Assembly (NCBI RefSeq): GCF_002355475.1
Contig: NZ_AP014862.1
Span: forward strand, 3,472,001 to 3,536,000
Source of the DNA: Pseudomonas furukawaii
GTDB lineage: Bacteria; Pseudomonadota; Gammaproteobacteria; Pseudomonadales; Pseudomonadaceae
DNA length: 64,000 nucleotides
Direction: 5' to 3'
Below are positions 9,184 through 19,230 of the stretch, in pieces (the first letter of the stretch is position 1; the number at the start of each line of letters is the position of its first letter). The translations under genes were made by a program, and so were the position numbers. The notes under the pieces were generated by a model, which saw only the letters and a list, made by a program, of their open reading frames with translations, had not been told where the DNA came from and made no database searches.

Positions 9184-10101
9184 TCAGCGCCAGGCCTCCT
9201 CCTTGTCCGCCGCCTTGCGCTGGCGGTATTCGCCGGGGCTCATGCCGGCGTTGCGGGCGAAGAAGCGGCTGAAGTAGGCCGGGTCCTTGAACCCCAGCAG
9301 GTAGCAGATCTCGTTGGCCGAACTGCCGGTGAACAGCAGCAGGCGCTTGGCCTCCTGCATCACCCGGTCGTGGATCAGGCGCTTGGACGGCAGGTCCGCC
9401 ACCCGACGGCAGATGTCGTTCAGCCGCGCCTCCGTCACCCCCATCTCGCTGGCGTACTGCGCAAGCGGCCAGTGCTCCGGGTAATGCGCCTCGATCAACG
9501 CATTGAAGCGGTGGAATACCTGCAGGTCCTCGTGCCGTGCCGGCTGGGCCTTCAGGGAGCGGGCGGAGAGCCGCAACAGGCTGATGAAGATCAGCCGGGT
9601 CAGGGCCGACAGCGCCTCGTCCCGCCCGGGGCGGTCGGCGGCGAACTCCGAGCGCAACTGGTCGAACAGCAGGTCCAGGCGCCGCACCTCCTCCTGCAAG
9701 GCCTCCCCCAGTTCGGCGAAGGCGACGCACACGGGGGCGATCTGCGGCCCCTCCGCCAGGCCTCGCTCGGCCTCCAGCAACGGCCAGACCAGTTGCTGGC
9801 GCACCGTCAGCACATGGCCGTCGGCGTCCTGCTCGGTGACGAAGGCGTGGGGAATGGTGGGCGGCGTGAGGAAGAACAGCGGCCCTTCCTGGCGGTACTG
9901 CTGCTCGTCCAGGTACACCCGCACGGCGCCGCTCTTCACGTAGTGCACCTGGAAGAAGCGGTCATGGCGGTGCACGGGCATGTTCCGGCCGAAGAAATCC
10001 GCCAGCTTGCCCAGGGCCTCGTAGTGCACCTCGGCGTCGGCGTAACGCTGGTCGTAGACCTGGCCGATGTTGATGTTGGGGATGGGTTGACGCTCTGCCA
10101 T
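9184..10101 (-). CDS. hpaA: HpaA, AraC-type activator of 4-hydroxyphenylacetate catabolism
   Basis: The 305-residue protein starts MAERQPIPNINIGQVYDQRY and has an N-terminal cupin-like sensing domain (FFGRNMPVHRHDRFFQVHYV around residues 37-56). The C-terminal AraC double helix-turn-helix (about 200-300) contains SANEICYLLGFKDPAYFSRF and the MSPGEYR end motif. Sequence and position match HpaA, the activator that responds to 4-hydroxyphenylacetate in enteric bacteria and pseudomonads. It is divergent from hpaG1, and the 166-bp intergenic region holds the palindromic operators. The ATG at 10101 is chosen; an upstream extension would run through the promoter region. Confidence 0.88.
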   Translation of the reverse strand: MAERQPIPNINIGQVYDQRYADAEVHYEALGKLADFFGRNMPVHRHDRFFQVHYVKSGAVRVYLDEQQYRQEGPLFFLTPPTIPHAFVTEQDADGHVLTVRQQLVWPLLEAERGLAEGPQIAPVCVAFAELGEALQEEVRRLDLLFDQLRSEFAADRPGRDEALSALTRLIFISLLRLSARSLKAQPARHEDLQVFHRFNALIEAHYPEHWPLAQYASEMGVTEARLNDICRRVADLPSKRLIHDRVMQEAKRLLLFTGSSANEICYLLGFKDPAYFSRFFARNAGMSPGEYRQRKAADKEEAWR

Positions 10102-10169
10102 GGCGACCTTTCTCCGCTGCTTTGCCCACCTTCGATGACGAAAGGCGACAGCGCAAGACTTGACGTTCA

Positions 10170-10203
10170 TTAACATGTTAAATATAACGTTAACACATTA
10201 ACG
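10170..10203. promoter_or_regulatory. Palindromic operators between hpaA and hpaG1
   Basis: TTAACATGTTAA (10170-10181) is a perfect 12-bp palindrome. CGTTAACACATTAACG (10188-10203) has perfect six-base arms around a four-base centre. Fourteen bases of the second are repeated in front of dctP. Such spacing suits a dimeric winged-helix repressor of MarR (HpaR) or GntR type; no such regulator gene lies nearby, so the protein acts in trans. Confidence 0.65.
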
Positions 10204-10267
10204 AGATCCTCGTTTCGGGTGACGCCCCATCTGGGCCCACCCGTTTTTTCTGCCACAGGAGACGACC

Positions 10268-10927
10268 ATGCGCCCCGCACTCGACCACGTCGCCACCGGC
10301 ACCCTGTTCGGCGTCGCGCTGAACTACCGGGGCCTGCTGGAGAGCCGTCTGGAGGAATTCCAGCAACCGCCCTACCAGAAGCCGCCGGTGAAGCCGGTGC
10401 TCTTCATCAAGACCCCGAACACCCGCAATGGCCATGGCCAGCCGGTGGTGTATCCCAAGGGCGTCGAGCGCCTGCAACCCGGCCCCGCCCTCGGCGTGGT
10501 GATCGGCAGGAACGCCAGCCGCGTCAGCGCCGCCGCCGCCATGGACCACGTGGCCGGCTACGTCATCGTCAATGAATTCAGCCTGCCGGAAGAGAGTTAC
10601 TACCGCCCGGCGGTCAAGGCCAAGTGCCGCGACGGCTTCTGCCCGATCGGCCCGGAATTCGTTCCCGCCGCCGAGGTGCGGGACCCGCACGCGCTGACGC
10701 TGAAGCTCTTCGTCAACGGCGAGCTGCGCCAGGAAAACACCACGGCGAACCTGGTGCGCGGCATCCCCCGACTGATCGAGGAAATCAGCGAGTTCATGAC
10801 CCTGCACGAGGGCGACGTGCTGATCACCGGCACCCCGGAAGGCCGTGTCGACGTGCAGCCGGGGGACCTGGTGGAAGTGGAAATCACCGGCCTCGGCCGC
10901 CTCGCCAACACCCTGGTCGCGGAATAA
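10268..10927 (+). CDS. hpaG1: HpaG1, isomerase/decarboxylase half
   Basis: The 219-residue protein belongs to the fumarylacetoacetate hydrolase fold (GVALNYRG near the start; EFMTLHEGDVLITGTPEGR around 172-190, which carries the conserved metal and substrate region). In enteric bacteria HpaG is a single two-domain enzyme that decarboxylates 5-oxopent-3-ene-1,2,5-tricarboxylate and isomerises the product. In pseudomonads the two halves are separate genes, as here. An AGGAG site precedes the ATG by six bases. It is first in the hpaG1-G2-E-D-F-H-I operon, ten bases before hpaG2. The cytoplasmic enzyme probably forms a complex or works in series with HpaG2. Confidence 0.88.
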   Translation: MRPALDHVATGTLFGVALNYRGLLESRLEEFQQPPYQKPPVKPVLFIKTPNTRNGHGQPVVYPKGVERLQPGPALGVVIGRNASRVSAAAAMDHVAGYVIVNEFSLPEESYYRPAVKAKCRDGFCPIGPEFVPAAEVRDPHALTLKLFVNGELRQENTTANLVRGIPRLIEEISEFMTLHEGDVLITGTPEGRVDVQPGDLVEVEITGLGRLANTLVAE

Positions 10928-10937
10928 GGAGCCCCCG

Positions 10938-11711
10938 ATGAAACACGCACGCATCCGTTTCCAGGGCGAAGTCCACGCCGTGACCGTCGAAGACGGCAAC
11001 GCCGTTCGCCTCGCCGATGGCCGCCTCTTGGCCGAGGACCAGGTCGAGTGGCTGCCGCCGGCCACCGGCAGCATGTTCGCCCTGGGCCTGAACTACGCCG
11101 ACCACGCCGCCGAGCTGGCCTTCAAGGCCCCCACCGAGCCCCTGGCCTTCATCAAGTCGCCGGGCACCTACACCGGCCACAACCAGGTCACCTGGCGCCC
11201 GGACAACGTCGCCTACATGCACTACGAGTGCGAGCTGGTGGCGGTGATCGGCAAGCCCGCGCGCAACGTGAAACGCGGGGACGCCCTCCAGTACCTGGCC
11301 GGCTACACCGTTTGCAACGACTACGCCATCCGCGATTTTCTCGAGAACTACTACCGCCCCAACCTGCGGGTGAAGAACCGCGACGCCACCACCCCGGTCG
11401 GCCCCTGGATAGTCGATGCCAGCGACGTGCCCGATCCCTCGAAGCTCAAGCTGCGCACCTGGGTCAACGGCGAGCTGAAGCAGGAAGGCACCACCGCGGA
11501 CATGATCTTCGACATCCCCTACCTCATCGAATACTTCTCCAGCTTCATGACCCTGCAGCCGGGCGACATGATCGCCACTGGCACGCCGGAAGGCCTGGCC
11601 GACGTGGTGCCCGGCGATGAAGTGGTGGTGGAAGTGGAAGGCGTGGGTCGCCTGGTCAACCGGATCGTCAGCGAAGCCGAGTTCTTCGCGTCCCGTAACA
11701 ACGAGGTTTGA
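10938..11711 (+). CDS. hpaG2: HpaG2, isomerase/decarboxylase half
   Basis: The 257-residue protein is the second fumarylacetoacetate-hydrolase-like half: FALGLNYADHAAEL (around 45-58), the divalent-metal region MHYECELVAVIGKPARNV (around 93-110) with its acidic ligands, and SSFMTLQPGDMIATGTPEGL (around 205-224). It handles the decarboxylation or isomerisation step after ring cleavage and dehydrogenation of homoprotocatechuate. It starts ten bases after hpaG1 and stops two bases before hpaE, so all three are cotranscribed. A longer in-frame extension upstream would overlap hpaG1 and is not preferred. Confidence 0.88.
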   Translation: MKHARIRFQGEVHAVTVEDGNAVRLADGRLLAEDQVEWLPPATGSMFALGLNYADHAAELAFKAPTEPLAFIKSPGTYTGHNQVTWRPDNVAYMHYECELVAVIGKPARNVKRGDALQYLAGYTVCNDYAIRDFLENYYRPNLRVKNRDATTPVGPWIVDASDVPDPSKLKLRTWVNGELKQEGTTADMIFDIPYLIEYFSSFMTLQPGDMIATGTPEGLADVVPGDEVVVEVEGVGRLVNRIVSEAEFFASRNNEV

Positions 11712-11713
11712 AC

Positions 11714-13174
11714 ATGATCAAGCACTGGATCAACGGCCAGGAAGTCGAAAGCAAAGAGACCTTCGTCAACTACAACCCGGCCACCATGGACCCCATTGGC
11801 GAAGTCGCCAGCGGGGGCGCCGAGGAAATCGCCGCCGCCGTGGCCGCCGCCAAGGCGGCCTTCCCCAAGTGGGCCAACACCCCAGCGAAAGAGCGCGCCA
11901 AGCTGATGCGCAAGCTGGGCGAGCTGATCGACCAGAACGTGCCGCACCTGGCCGAACTGGAGACCCTGGACACCGGCCTGCCGATCCACCAGACCAAGAA
12001 CGTGCTGATCCCCCGCGCGTCCCACAACTTCGAGTTCTTCGCCGAGGTCTGCACCCGCATGGACGGCCACAGCTACCCGGTGGACGACCAGATGCTCAAC
12101 TACACCCTCTACCAGCCGGTGGGCGTGTGCGGCCTGGTCTCGCCGTGGAACGTGCCGTTCATGACCGCCACCTGGAAGACCGCGCCCTGCCTGGCCCTGG
12201 GCAACACCGCGGTGCTGAAGATGAGCGAACTGTCGCCGCTGACCGCCAACGAACTGGGCCGCCTGGCCCTGGAAGCCGGTATCCCTAAAGGCGTGCTGAA
12301 CGTGGTGCAGGGCTTTGGGGCCACCGCCGGCGACGCCCTGGTCCGTCACCCCGACGTGCGCGCCATCTCCTTCACCGGCGGCACCGCCACCGGTCGCAAG
12401 ATCATGCAGACCGCCGGCCTGAAGAAATACTCCATGGAGCTGGGCGGCAAGTCGCCGGTGCTGATCTTCGATGACGCCGACCTCGAACGCGCCCTCGACG
12501 CCGCGCTGTTCACCATCTTCTCGCTGAACGGCGAGCGCTGCACCGCAGGCTCGCGCATCTTCATCCAGGAGAGCGTCTACGACCGCTTCGTCGCCGAGTT
12601 CGCCGCCCGCGCCAAACGGCTGATCGTCGGCGACCCGCAGGACCCGAAGACCCAGGTCGGCTCGATGATCACCCAGGCCCACTACGACAAGGTCACCGGC
12701 TACATTCGCATCGGCATCGAGGAAGGCGCCACCCTGCTGGCCGGCGGCCTGGAGCGCCCGGCGGGCCTGCCGGCGCATCTCGCCCGTGGCCAGTTCATCC
12801 AGCCCACGGTGTTCGCCGACGTGGACAACCGCATGCGCATCGCCCAGGAGGAAATCTTCGGCCCGGTGGTGTGCCTGATGAAGTTCAAGGACGAGGCCGA
12901 GGCGCTGCAACTGGCCAATGACACCGAGTACGGACTGGCCTCCTACATCTGGACCCAGGACATCGGCAAGGCCCACCGCCTGGCCCGTGGCATCGAAGCC
13001 GGCATGGTCTTCATCAACAGCCAGAACGTGCGCGACCTGCGCCAGCCGTTCGGCGGCGTGAAAGGCTCCGGCACCGGCCGCGAAGGTGGCCAGTACAGCT
13101 TCGAGGTCTTCGCCGAGATCAAGAACGTATGCCTCTCCATGGGGAGCCACCACATTCCCCGCTGGGGCCTTTGA
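11714..13174 (+). CDS. hpaE: HpaE, 5-carboxymethyl-2-hydroxymuconate semialdehyde dehydrogenase
   Basis: The 486-residue protein is a full-length NAD-dependent aldehyde dehydrogenase. The general-base glutamate is in MELGGKSP (Glu242) and the catalytic cysteine in GERCTAGSR (Cys276). The dinucleotide-binding region around 213-230 reads ISFTGGTATGRKIM. In this cluster it oxidises the semialdehyde produced by HpaD to 5-carboxymethyl-2-hydroxymuconate. The ATG at 11714 gives MIKHWINGQEV, the common start for the family; a TTG six bases earlier is less likely. A 119-bp gap with a hairpin separates it from hpaD, the largest gap in the operon. Confidence 0.93.
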   Translation: MIKHWINGQEVESKETFVNYNPATMDPIGEVASGGAEEIAAAVAAAKAAFPKWANTPAKERAKLMRKLGELIDQNVPHLAELETLDTGLPIHQTKNVLIPRASHNFEFFAEVCTRMDGHSYPVDDQMLNYTLYQPVGVCGLVSPWNVPFMTATWKTAPCLALGNTAVLKMSELSPLTANELGRLALEAGIPKGVLNVVQGFGATAGDALVRHPDVRAISFTGGTATGRKIMQTAGLKKYSMELGGKSPVLIFDDADLERALDAALFTIFSLNGERCTAGSRIFIQESVYDRFVAEFAARAKRLIVGDPQDPKTQVGSMITQAHYDKVTGYIRIGIEEGATLLAGGLERPAGLPAHLARGQFIQPTVFADVDNRMRIAQEEIFGPVVCLMKFKDEAEALQLANDTEYGLASYIWTQDIGKAHRLARGIEAGMVFINSQNVRDLRQPFGGVKGSGTGREGGQYSFEVFAEIKNVCLSMGSHHIPRWGL

Positions 13175-13254
13175 ATAGGCGCGCCCCGCTTGCCTTGGCG
13201 CGAGGGGCGCCGCATAACGATGACCGAGCGTGCACCGACAATCACAATGAACCC

Positions 13255-13276
13255 GAGCGCCTGACGGCAGGCGCTC
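13255..13276. other. Hairpin in the hpaE-hpaD gap
   Basis: A perfect nine-base-pair stem GAGCGCCTG / CAGGCGCTC with an ACGG loop lies 18 bp before the hpaD start. It has no T-run and sits inside the operon, so an mRNA-processing or stability role is likelier than termination. Confidence 0.5.
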
Positions 13277-13293
13277 CACTCGGAGTAACGACC

Positions 13294-14217
13294 ATGGGCA
13301 AACTCGCTCTGGCTGCCAAGATCACCCACGTACCCTCCATGTACCTGTCCGAACTGCCCGGCCCTCGCCAGGGCTTCCGCCAGGCCGCCATCGACGGGCA
13401 CATCGAGATCAGCCGCCGCTGCCGCGAACTGAACGTCGACACCATCGTGGTGTTCGATACCCACTGGCTGGTGAACGCCAACTACCACATCAACTGCGCG
13501 CAGCACTTCCAGGGCCTCTACACCAGCAACGAGCTGCCGCACTTCATCAGCAACATGGAGTACGCCTTCCCCGGCAACCCCGAACTGGGCCGTCTGCTGG
13601 CCGAGGAATGCAACCGCCTGGGCGTGGAGACCATGGCCCACGACGCCACCACCCTGGGCCCGGAGTACGGCACCCTGGTGCCCATGCGCTACATGAACGT
13701 CGACCAGCGCTTCAAGGTGGTTTCCGTCTCGGCGCTTTGCACGTCCCACTACCTGAACGACAGCGCACGCCTCGGCTGGGCCATGCGCAAGGCCGTGGAA
13801 GAACACTACGACGGCACCGTCGCCTTCCTCGCCAGCGGCTCGCTGTCCCACCGCTTCGCCCAGAACGGCCAGGCGCCGGAATTCGCCACCAAGGTCTGGA
13901 GCCCCTTCCTGGAGACCCTCGATCACCGCGTGGTGCAGATGTGGGAAGACGGCGAGTGGGACGCCTTCTGCGGCATGCTCCCGGAGTACGCGGTCAAGGG
14001 CCACGGCGAGGGCTTCATGCACGACACCGCCATGCTGCTGGGCGCTCTGGGCTGGTCGAAGTACGACGGCAAGGCCGAAGTCATCACGCCCTACTTCGGT
14101 TCCTCCGGCACCGGCCAGATCAACGCCCTCTTCCCGGTCACCCCGCAGGACGGCTCGGCGATTCCCGCCGCCCAGGCCTCCAACCCGGCCGGCGTGGCCT
14201 CCACCAGTCGCCTGTAA
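13294..14217 (+). CDS. hpaD: HpaD, homoprotocatechuate 2,3-dioxygenase (LigB type)
   Basis: The 307-residue protein resembles extradiol dioxygenases of the class III/LigB superfamily. It has FDTHWLVNANYHINC (around residues 52-66, with an iron-ligand histidine), a conserved LASGSLSHRF (about 180-190) and an acidic ligand region further on. It cleaves 3,4-dihydroxyphenylacetate next to the hydroxyl pair, giving the yellow 5-carboxymethyl-2-hydroxymuconate semialdehyde. The start gives MGKLALAAKITHVPSMYLSE, the typical N-terminus, behind a GGAG-like site. Eleven bases separate it from hpaF. This is the ring-opening step of the operon. Confidence 0.93.
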   Translation: MGKLALAAKITHVPSMYLSELPGPRQGFRQAAIDGHIEISRRCRELNVDTIVVFDTHWLVNANYHINCAQHFQGLYTSNELPHFISNMEYAFPGNPELGRLLAEECNRLGVETMAHDATTLGPEYGTLVPMRYMNVDQRFKVVSVSALCTSHYLNDSARLGWAMRKAVEEHYDGTVAFLASGSLSHRFAQNGQAPEFATKVWSPFLETLDHRVVQMWEDGEWDAFCGMLPEYAVKGHGEGFMHDTAMLLGALGWSKYDGKAEVITPYFGSSGTGQINALFPVTPQDGSAIPAAQASNPAGVASTSRL

Positions 14218-14228
14218 GGAGCATCGCC

Positions 14229-14639
14229 ATGCCTCATCTGGTCCTGCTCTACAGCCCCGACCTGGAACGCGACGCGGACATGGGCGGGCTCTGCCGCGCC
14301 CTGGCCGACTGCATGCTCGAACAACGGGACGACGCCGGCCGCCAGGTCTTCCCCACCGGCGGCACCCGGGTACTGGCCTACCCCGCCGCCCACGCGGCGA
14401 TCGCCGACGGCCAGGGCGACTACGGCTTCCTCTACGCCAACCTGCGCATGGGCGCCGGGCGCAGCCCGGCCGTGCACCAGCAGGTAGGCGAGGCGCTGCT
14501 GGCGGTGCTGCGCGGCCACCTCGACGCCCTGCTGGAGCGCCGTCCCATCGGCGTGACCCTGCAGATCGACGAAAGCCCGGGCCAGGTGTTCGACGCCAAG
14601 CACAGCAGCCTGCATCCCCTGTTCTCGAAGAATTCCTGA
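14229..14639 (+). CDS. hpaF: HpaF, 5-carboxymethyl-2-hydroxymuconate delta-isomerase
   Basis: The 136-residue protein begins [17 protein letters not shown]; the proline that becomes residue one after removal of methionine is the catalytic base in this tautomerase-superfamily enzyme. Length and the later [21 protein letters not shown] segment match the CHMI family. It isomerises the muconate produced by HpaE so that the HpaG proteins can decarboxylate it. It lies between hpaD (11 bp) and hpaH (7 bp). A shorter, diverged relative occurs at 31363-31719. Confidence 0.9.
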   Translation: MPHLVLLYSPDLERDADMGGLCRALADCMLEQRDDAGRQVFPTGGTRVLAYPAAHAAIADGQGDYGFLYANLRMGAGRSPAVHQQVGEALLAVLRGHLDALLERRPIGVTLQIDESPGQVFDAKHSSLHPLFSKNS

Positions 14640-14646
14640 GGTCTCC

Positions 14647-15450
<804 letters not shown>

Positions 15451-15463
15451 ATCCAGCGCCGAT

Positions 15464-15490
15464 GGTGGATGGAAAAAAGCGCCATCCACC
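15464..15490. repeat. Palindromic repeat between hpaH and hpaI
   Basis: GGTGGATGG and CCATCCACC form a nine-base-pair stem around a short A-rich loop, followed by CTACG. The sequence resembles a dispersed pseudomonad intergenic palindrome (GGTGGATGGCGCTTTTT type). Inside an operon it may stabilise or process the transcript. Confidence 0.5.
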
Positions 15491-15528
15491 CTACGCCTCG
15501 ATCACCCAGTACGCCCCCGGAGCCTGCC

Positions 15529-16329
15529 ATGCAACTCCCGATCAATACCTTCAAGCAAGGCCTGCAATCGGGCCAACCCCAGATCGGCCTCTGGCTCGGC
15601 CTGGCCGACGCCTACTGCGCGGAGCTGGCGGCCAACGCCGGTTTCGACTGGCTGCTGCTGGACGGCGAGCACGCCCCCAACGACCTGCGCAGCCTGCTGG
15701 CCCAGTTGCAGGCCATCGCGCCCTACCCGGCCCAGCCGATCATCCGCCCGCCCATCGGCGATGCCGCGCTGATCAAGCAGTTGCTGGACATCGGCGCTCA
15801 GACCCTGCTGGTGCCCATGGTGGAATCCGCCGAGCAGGCCGCCGGGCTGGTGCGCGCCATGCGCTACCCACCCGCCGGCATTCGCGGTGTCGGCAGCGCC
15901 CTGGCCCGCGCCTCGCGCTGGAACAGCATCCCCGGTTACCTGGATCGCGCCGACGAACAGATGTGCCTGCTGGTGCAGATCGAGAACCTGGACGGCCTGG
16001 CCAACCTCGATGCCATCGCCGCCGTGGACGGGGTGGACGGCGTCTTCATCGGCCCGGCCGACCTTTCCGCCGCCATGGGCCATCGTGGCAACCCCGGCCA
16101 CCCGGAGGTGCAGGCGGCCATCGAGGACGCCATCCTGCGCATCCGCCAGGCCGGCAAGGCCGCCGGCATCCTCTCCGCCGACCAGGGACTGGCGCGGCGC
16201 TACCTCTCGCTTGGCGCCTCCTTCGTCGCCGTCGGCGTCGACACCACGGTGCTGATGCGTGGCCTGCAGACCCTCGCCGCCACCTTCAAGGACACCCCGG
16301 CGCCCGCAGCCGGTGGCGGCGTCTACTGA
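15529..16329 (+). CDS. hpaI: HpaI, 4-hydroxy-2-oxoheptane-1,7-dioate aldolase
   Basis: The 266-residue protein is a class II aldolase of the HpcH/HpaI family. It has [16 protein letters not shown] (around 36-51, with catalytic and metal-binding acids), [20 protein letters not shown] (around 100-119), and [18 protein letters not shown] (around 168-185). It splits 4-hydroxy-2-oxoheptanedioate into pyruvate and succinate semialdehyde, ending the pathway. The ATG at 15529 gives the usual [12 protein letters not shown]. It is the last gene of the operon; the next gene, gntK, follows after 163 bp and is functionally unrelated. Confidence 0.93.
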   Translation: MQLPINTFKQGLQSGQPQIGLWLGLADAYCAELAANAGFDWLLLDGEHAPNDLRSLLAQLQAIAPYPAQPIIRPPIGDAALIKQLLDIGAQTLLVPMVESAEQAAGLVRAMRYPPAGIRGVGSALARASRWNSIPGYLDRADEQMCLLVQIENLDGLANLDAIAAVDGVDGVFIGPADLSAAMGHRGNPGHPEVQAAIEDAILRIRQAGKAAGILSADQGLARRYLSLGASFVAVGVDTTVLMRGLQTLAATFKDTPAPAAGGGVY

Positions 16330-16492
16330 CCCAACGCCCGAAGGGCAACGCACCGACATCCCAGCCATGGGTACGTTGCCTCCTTCCCTGGTGACGCACC
16401 GAGGCGGCTCCAGCCTTTCGGATCAATTCCGCACACCGCAGATTTCCGCTCCATGGCCTAGCCTTTCAGGTAACAGCAGTGGAGATGGCCCC

Positions 16493-17014
16493 ATGTACCA
16501 GCCGATCAATGCCTTAGTGATCATGGGCGTCGCCGGCAGCGGCAAGTCCGCCGTGGCGCGTGCGCTGGAACTGCGCAGCGGCGCCCGGCTGATCGAGGGC
16601 GACGCCTTCCATCCCGACCGCAACATCCAGAAGATGAGCGCCGGCCAACCCCTCACCGACAAGGACCGCGCCGCCTGGCTCCATGCCCTGGAAAAGCGCC
16701 TGCGCCAGGCCTATGCCGCCGGCGAGCATCCCATCCTCACCTGCTCCGCCCTCAAGCGCGCCTACCGCGACGGCCTGCGCCAGGCCATTCCGGCCCTGGG
16801 CTTCGCCTACCTGGAACTCAGCCCCGAGGCGGCCGCCGAGCGCATGGCCCGTCGCCGGGGCCACTTCATGCCGGCCAGCCTGCTGGACAGCCAGTTCGCG
16901 GACCTGGAACCGCCCCGGGACGAACCCCTGACCCTGATTCTCGACGGTACCCAGGGCGTGGAAGCCCTCGCCGCCGAGATCCACCAGTGGTGGCAACACC
17001 ACGCCCCCGCCTGA
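16493..17014 (+). CDS. gntK: Gluconokinase (GntK type)
   Basis: The 173-residue protein starts MYQPINALVIMGVAGSGKSA, with a P-loop at residues 12-19. It then has IEGDAFHPDRNIQKMSAG (around 36-53), the substrate-binding segment of thermoresistant gluconokinases, and LTCSALKRAYRDGLR. It phosphorylates gluconate to 6-phosphogluconate with ATP, feeding the Entner-Doudoroff route that pseudomonads use for glucose. The length is normal. A GGAG site precedes the ATG by about six bases. It stands alone between the hpa operon and a helicase gene, whereas gntK in Pseudomonas is often linked to gntR or gntT; neither is here. Confidence 0.92.
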   Translation: MYQPINALVIMGVAGSGKSAVARALELRSGARLIEGDAFHPDRNIQKMSAGQPLTDKDRAAWLHALEKRLRQAYAAGEHPILTCSALKRAYRDGLRQAIPALGFAYLELSPEAAAERMARRRGHFMPASLLDSQFADLEPPRDEPLTLILDGTQGVEALAAEIHQWWQHHAPA

Positions 17015-17164
17015 CCACCGCGCCGCGCCGTCGATGGGTTTCACCTTTCGCTGCGCCCCCGCGCATTGGGCTCCCGCTCGGTCTGTCATCATTCCGCCAC
17101 CCTCCAGTCCCGGCGCGAAAACCCTTATCATCCGGCGCTTTGCCGTGGTCACAGGGATATCTCC

Positions 17165-19108
17165 ATGCTGTCTGCCGTTCGACGCTACAAGGCACTGCTG
17201 TCCGGCGCCCTGGCGCGTTACTTCCCTCACACCACCGAGTACCTGCGAGCCGAGCGGGAAGCCGCCGCGCAACTGCGCAAACCCCAGCCCCGGACGAAAA
17301 AGGCCGCCGGCGACAAAGCCAGGGCCAGCAAGCCGCGGACCCGGAAAGCCTCGGGCGACGACCCTGCCGATGCCGGCAAGCCGATTGACGACGGCATCTA
17401 CTCCAGCGCGCGCCTGAAAGTCAGCGAAGCCCAGGAGAAGGCCATGCGCGAGCGGGTCGCCCAGGCGGTCGCGGCCGGCGTGGTCAGTGCGCCATCCGAC
17501 GAGCAATGGGCGATGATCCTCGGCCGCGCGCCGCTCACCCGCATCTTCGCCGGCGCGGGATCGGGCAAGTCCACCACCCTGGTGCTGCGGGTGGTGTTCA
17601 TGCATTGCCACCTCAGCATCCCCCTGGATCGGCTGACGGTGATCTCCTTCACCAACGCCTCCTGTGCCGAACTCCGCGAGCAGCTCGCCCGGGTGCTCGG
17701 CTTCTGGCAGTACAGCTTCGAAGCCCCCCAGGCACGCCAGTGCGTACGCACCTTCCACTCGGCCATGGGCACCCTGGCCCGCGACCTGCTGGGGAACCCC
17801 CGCTGGTTCGAGCAACTGGACGACGTCGCCGGCGAACCGGACAACCCGCTGCTGGCCGGCCGCCTGCGCCCCGCGCAGCAGAGCTTGCTGAAGCAGGCCT
17901 ACGACACCTGCTACGCCGCCGAGCCGGGCTTTCGCCAGCGGGTCCATGCACTGCTGGACCTGCCGCCACCGCCCAGCGCGGAAGACGGCCAGCCGGCCCC
18001 CATCGGCCAGGCGCCGCTGGACGGCTTCAAGCTGGCCGGAGAGTTCACCCCTTTGCCGTTGTTCGAAGCCTTCCACGTCCAGGCCGGCTTCATGGAAAGC
18101 ATCGGCATCCGCCTCGACCGCCTGAAACCCAGGACGCTGGACTGCGCCCCACGGGAACGCACCTTCATCGAGGCGCTGCTGCTGTTCTGGAAGCAGTTCG
18201 AGCGCGAGCTGAAGGCCCAGGGGCTGATGACCTTCAACCTGGCCTTCCAGCGCCTCGGCGACGCCCTGGCCAAGGGCGATGGCATCCCCGGCGCGGCGCT
18301 CACGCCGTATGCCCACCTGCTGATCGACGAGTTCCAGGACATCTCGCCGCAGATCGTCCTGTGGCTGCAGGCCTTGCACCGCGAACTGGCGCGCCGCGGC
18401 GAAAAGGTCAGCCTGATGGCCATCGGTGACGACTGGCAGTCCATCTACGGCTGGCGAGGCAGCTCCCCGGAACTGTTCATGGACTTCGACCGGCACTTTC
18501 CCAGCACGGGCAAGTCCCGCAGGAGCGCGGTGCTGATGCTGGAGACCAACTACCGCTCCATCGAGCCCATCCTCCGCGACGGCGAGAAGGTGCTGGAAGG
18601 CGTGGCCTTCAAGCAGGCGAAGACGAGCCGGGCCTTCAAGACGGCGCAGCCTGGCGATCATGGCGTGAAACTGGTGAGCGGATTCGACCTGAAAGCCCGT
18701 CTGCCGGAGCTGCTGAAGGAGATCCAGGCCCAGTGCGCCGAGGTCACGGGGCGCCCCACTGTCGACCGCAACCCGGTGCTGCTGCTCGCCCGACGCAACG
18801 AGGTGCTGAAGCAGATCCAGTCCCGGCTCGACCCCAAGCTTCCGGTCAAGGCCTACAGCATCCACCGCGCCAAGGGCCTGCAGGGGGAAGTGGCGATCAT
18901 CGTCGACGACTGCCTGCCCCCGGAGAAGCACCCGCTGCGCAACGCCCTCTATGCGCACTCCGGCTTCTTCCGCAACAGCTACGACCAGGCCATGGCCGAC
19001 GAAAACCTGCGCCTGGCCTACGTGGCCATCACCCGTGGCGTGAGCCGGGTGATCTGGTACACGGCCAAGGTGCAGGGGGCGGTGGAGGCATTCAAGGGGC
19101 GCGCGTGA
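17165..19108 (+). CDS. UvrD/Rep-family (helicase IV-like) DNA helicase
   Basis: The 647-residue superfamily 1A helicase shows Walker A IFAGAGSGKSTT (around 128-139), Walker B LLIDEFQDIS (around 385-394), motif III AIGDDWQSIYGWRG (around 419-432), motif IV ETNYRS, SIHRAKGLQGEVAII (about 562-576) and motif VI AYVAITRG (around 618-625). The first 90 residues are basic and rich in Lys-Ala-Arg, probably a DNA-binding extension. It unwinds DNA 3' to 5'; the process it serves is unknown. The ATG at 17165 is preferred. The sparse neighbourhood (gntK and a unique 303-aa gene) does not indicate a defence operon. Confidence 0.88.
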   Translation: MLSAVRRYKALLSGALARYFPHTTEYLRAEREAAAQLRKPQPRTKKAAGDKARASKPRTRKASGDDPADAGKPIDDGIYSSARLKVSEAQEKAMRERVAQAVAAGVVSAPSDEQWAMILGRAPLTRIFAGAGSGKSTTLVLRVVFMHCHLSIPLDRLTVISFTNASCAELREQLARVLGFWQYSFEAPQARQCVRTFHSAMGTLARDLLGNPRWFEQLDDVAGEPDNPLLAGRLRPAQQSLLKQAYDTCYAAEPGFRQRVHALLDLPPPPSAEDGQPAPIGQAPLDGFKLAGEFTPLPLFEAFHVQAGFMESIGIRLDRLKPRTLDCAPRERTFIEALLLFWKQFERELKAQGLMTFNLAFQRLGDALAKGDGIPGAALTPYAHLLIDEFQDISPQIVLWLQALHRELARRGEKVSLMAIGDDWQSIYGWRGSSPELFMDFDRHFPSTGKSRRSAVLMLETNYRSIEPILRDGEKVLEGVAFKQAKTSRAFKTAQPGDHGVKLVSGFDLKARLPELLKEIQAQCAEVTGRPTVDRNPVLLLARRNEVLKQIQSRLDPKLPVKAYSIHRAKGLQGEVAIIVDDCLPPEKHPLRNALYAHSGFFRNSYDQAMADENLRLAYVAITRGVSRVIWYTAKVQGAVEAFKGRA

Positions 19109-19230
19109 GCCAGCGACGGCGTCGCACGGCCAGCCGCCCCTGGCGCCCGGAATGACCTTGGCTACACTCCCAGCTCGCCCCTCGTCGCTCGACCGAGGGC
19201 AGATCACTCGCCGCCGGACAGGGAGAAGCC

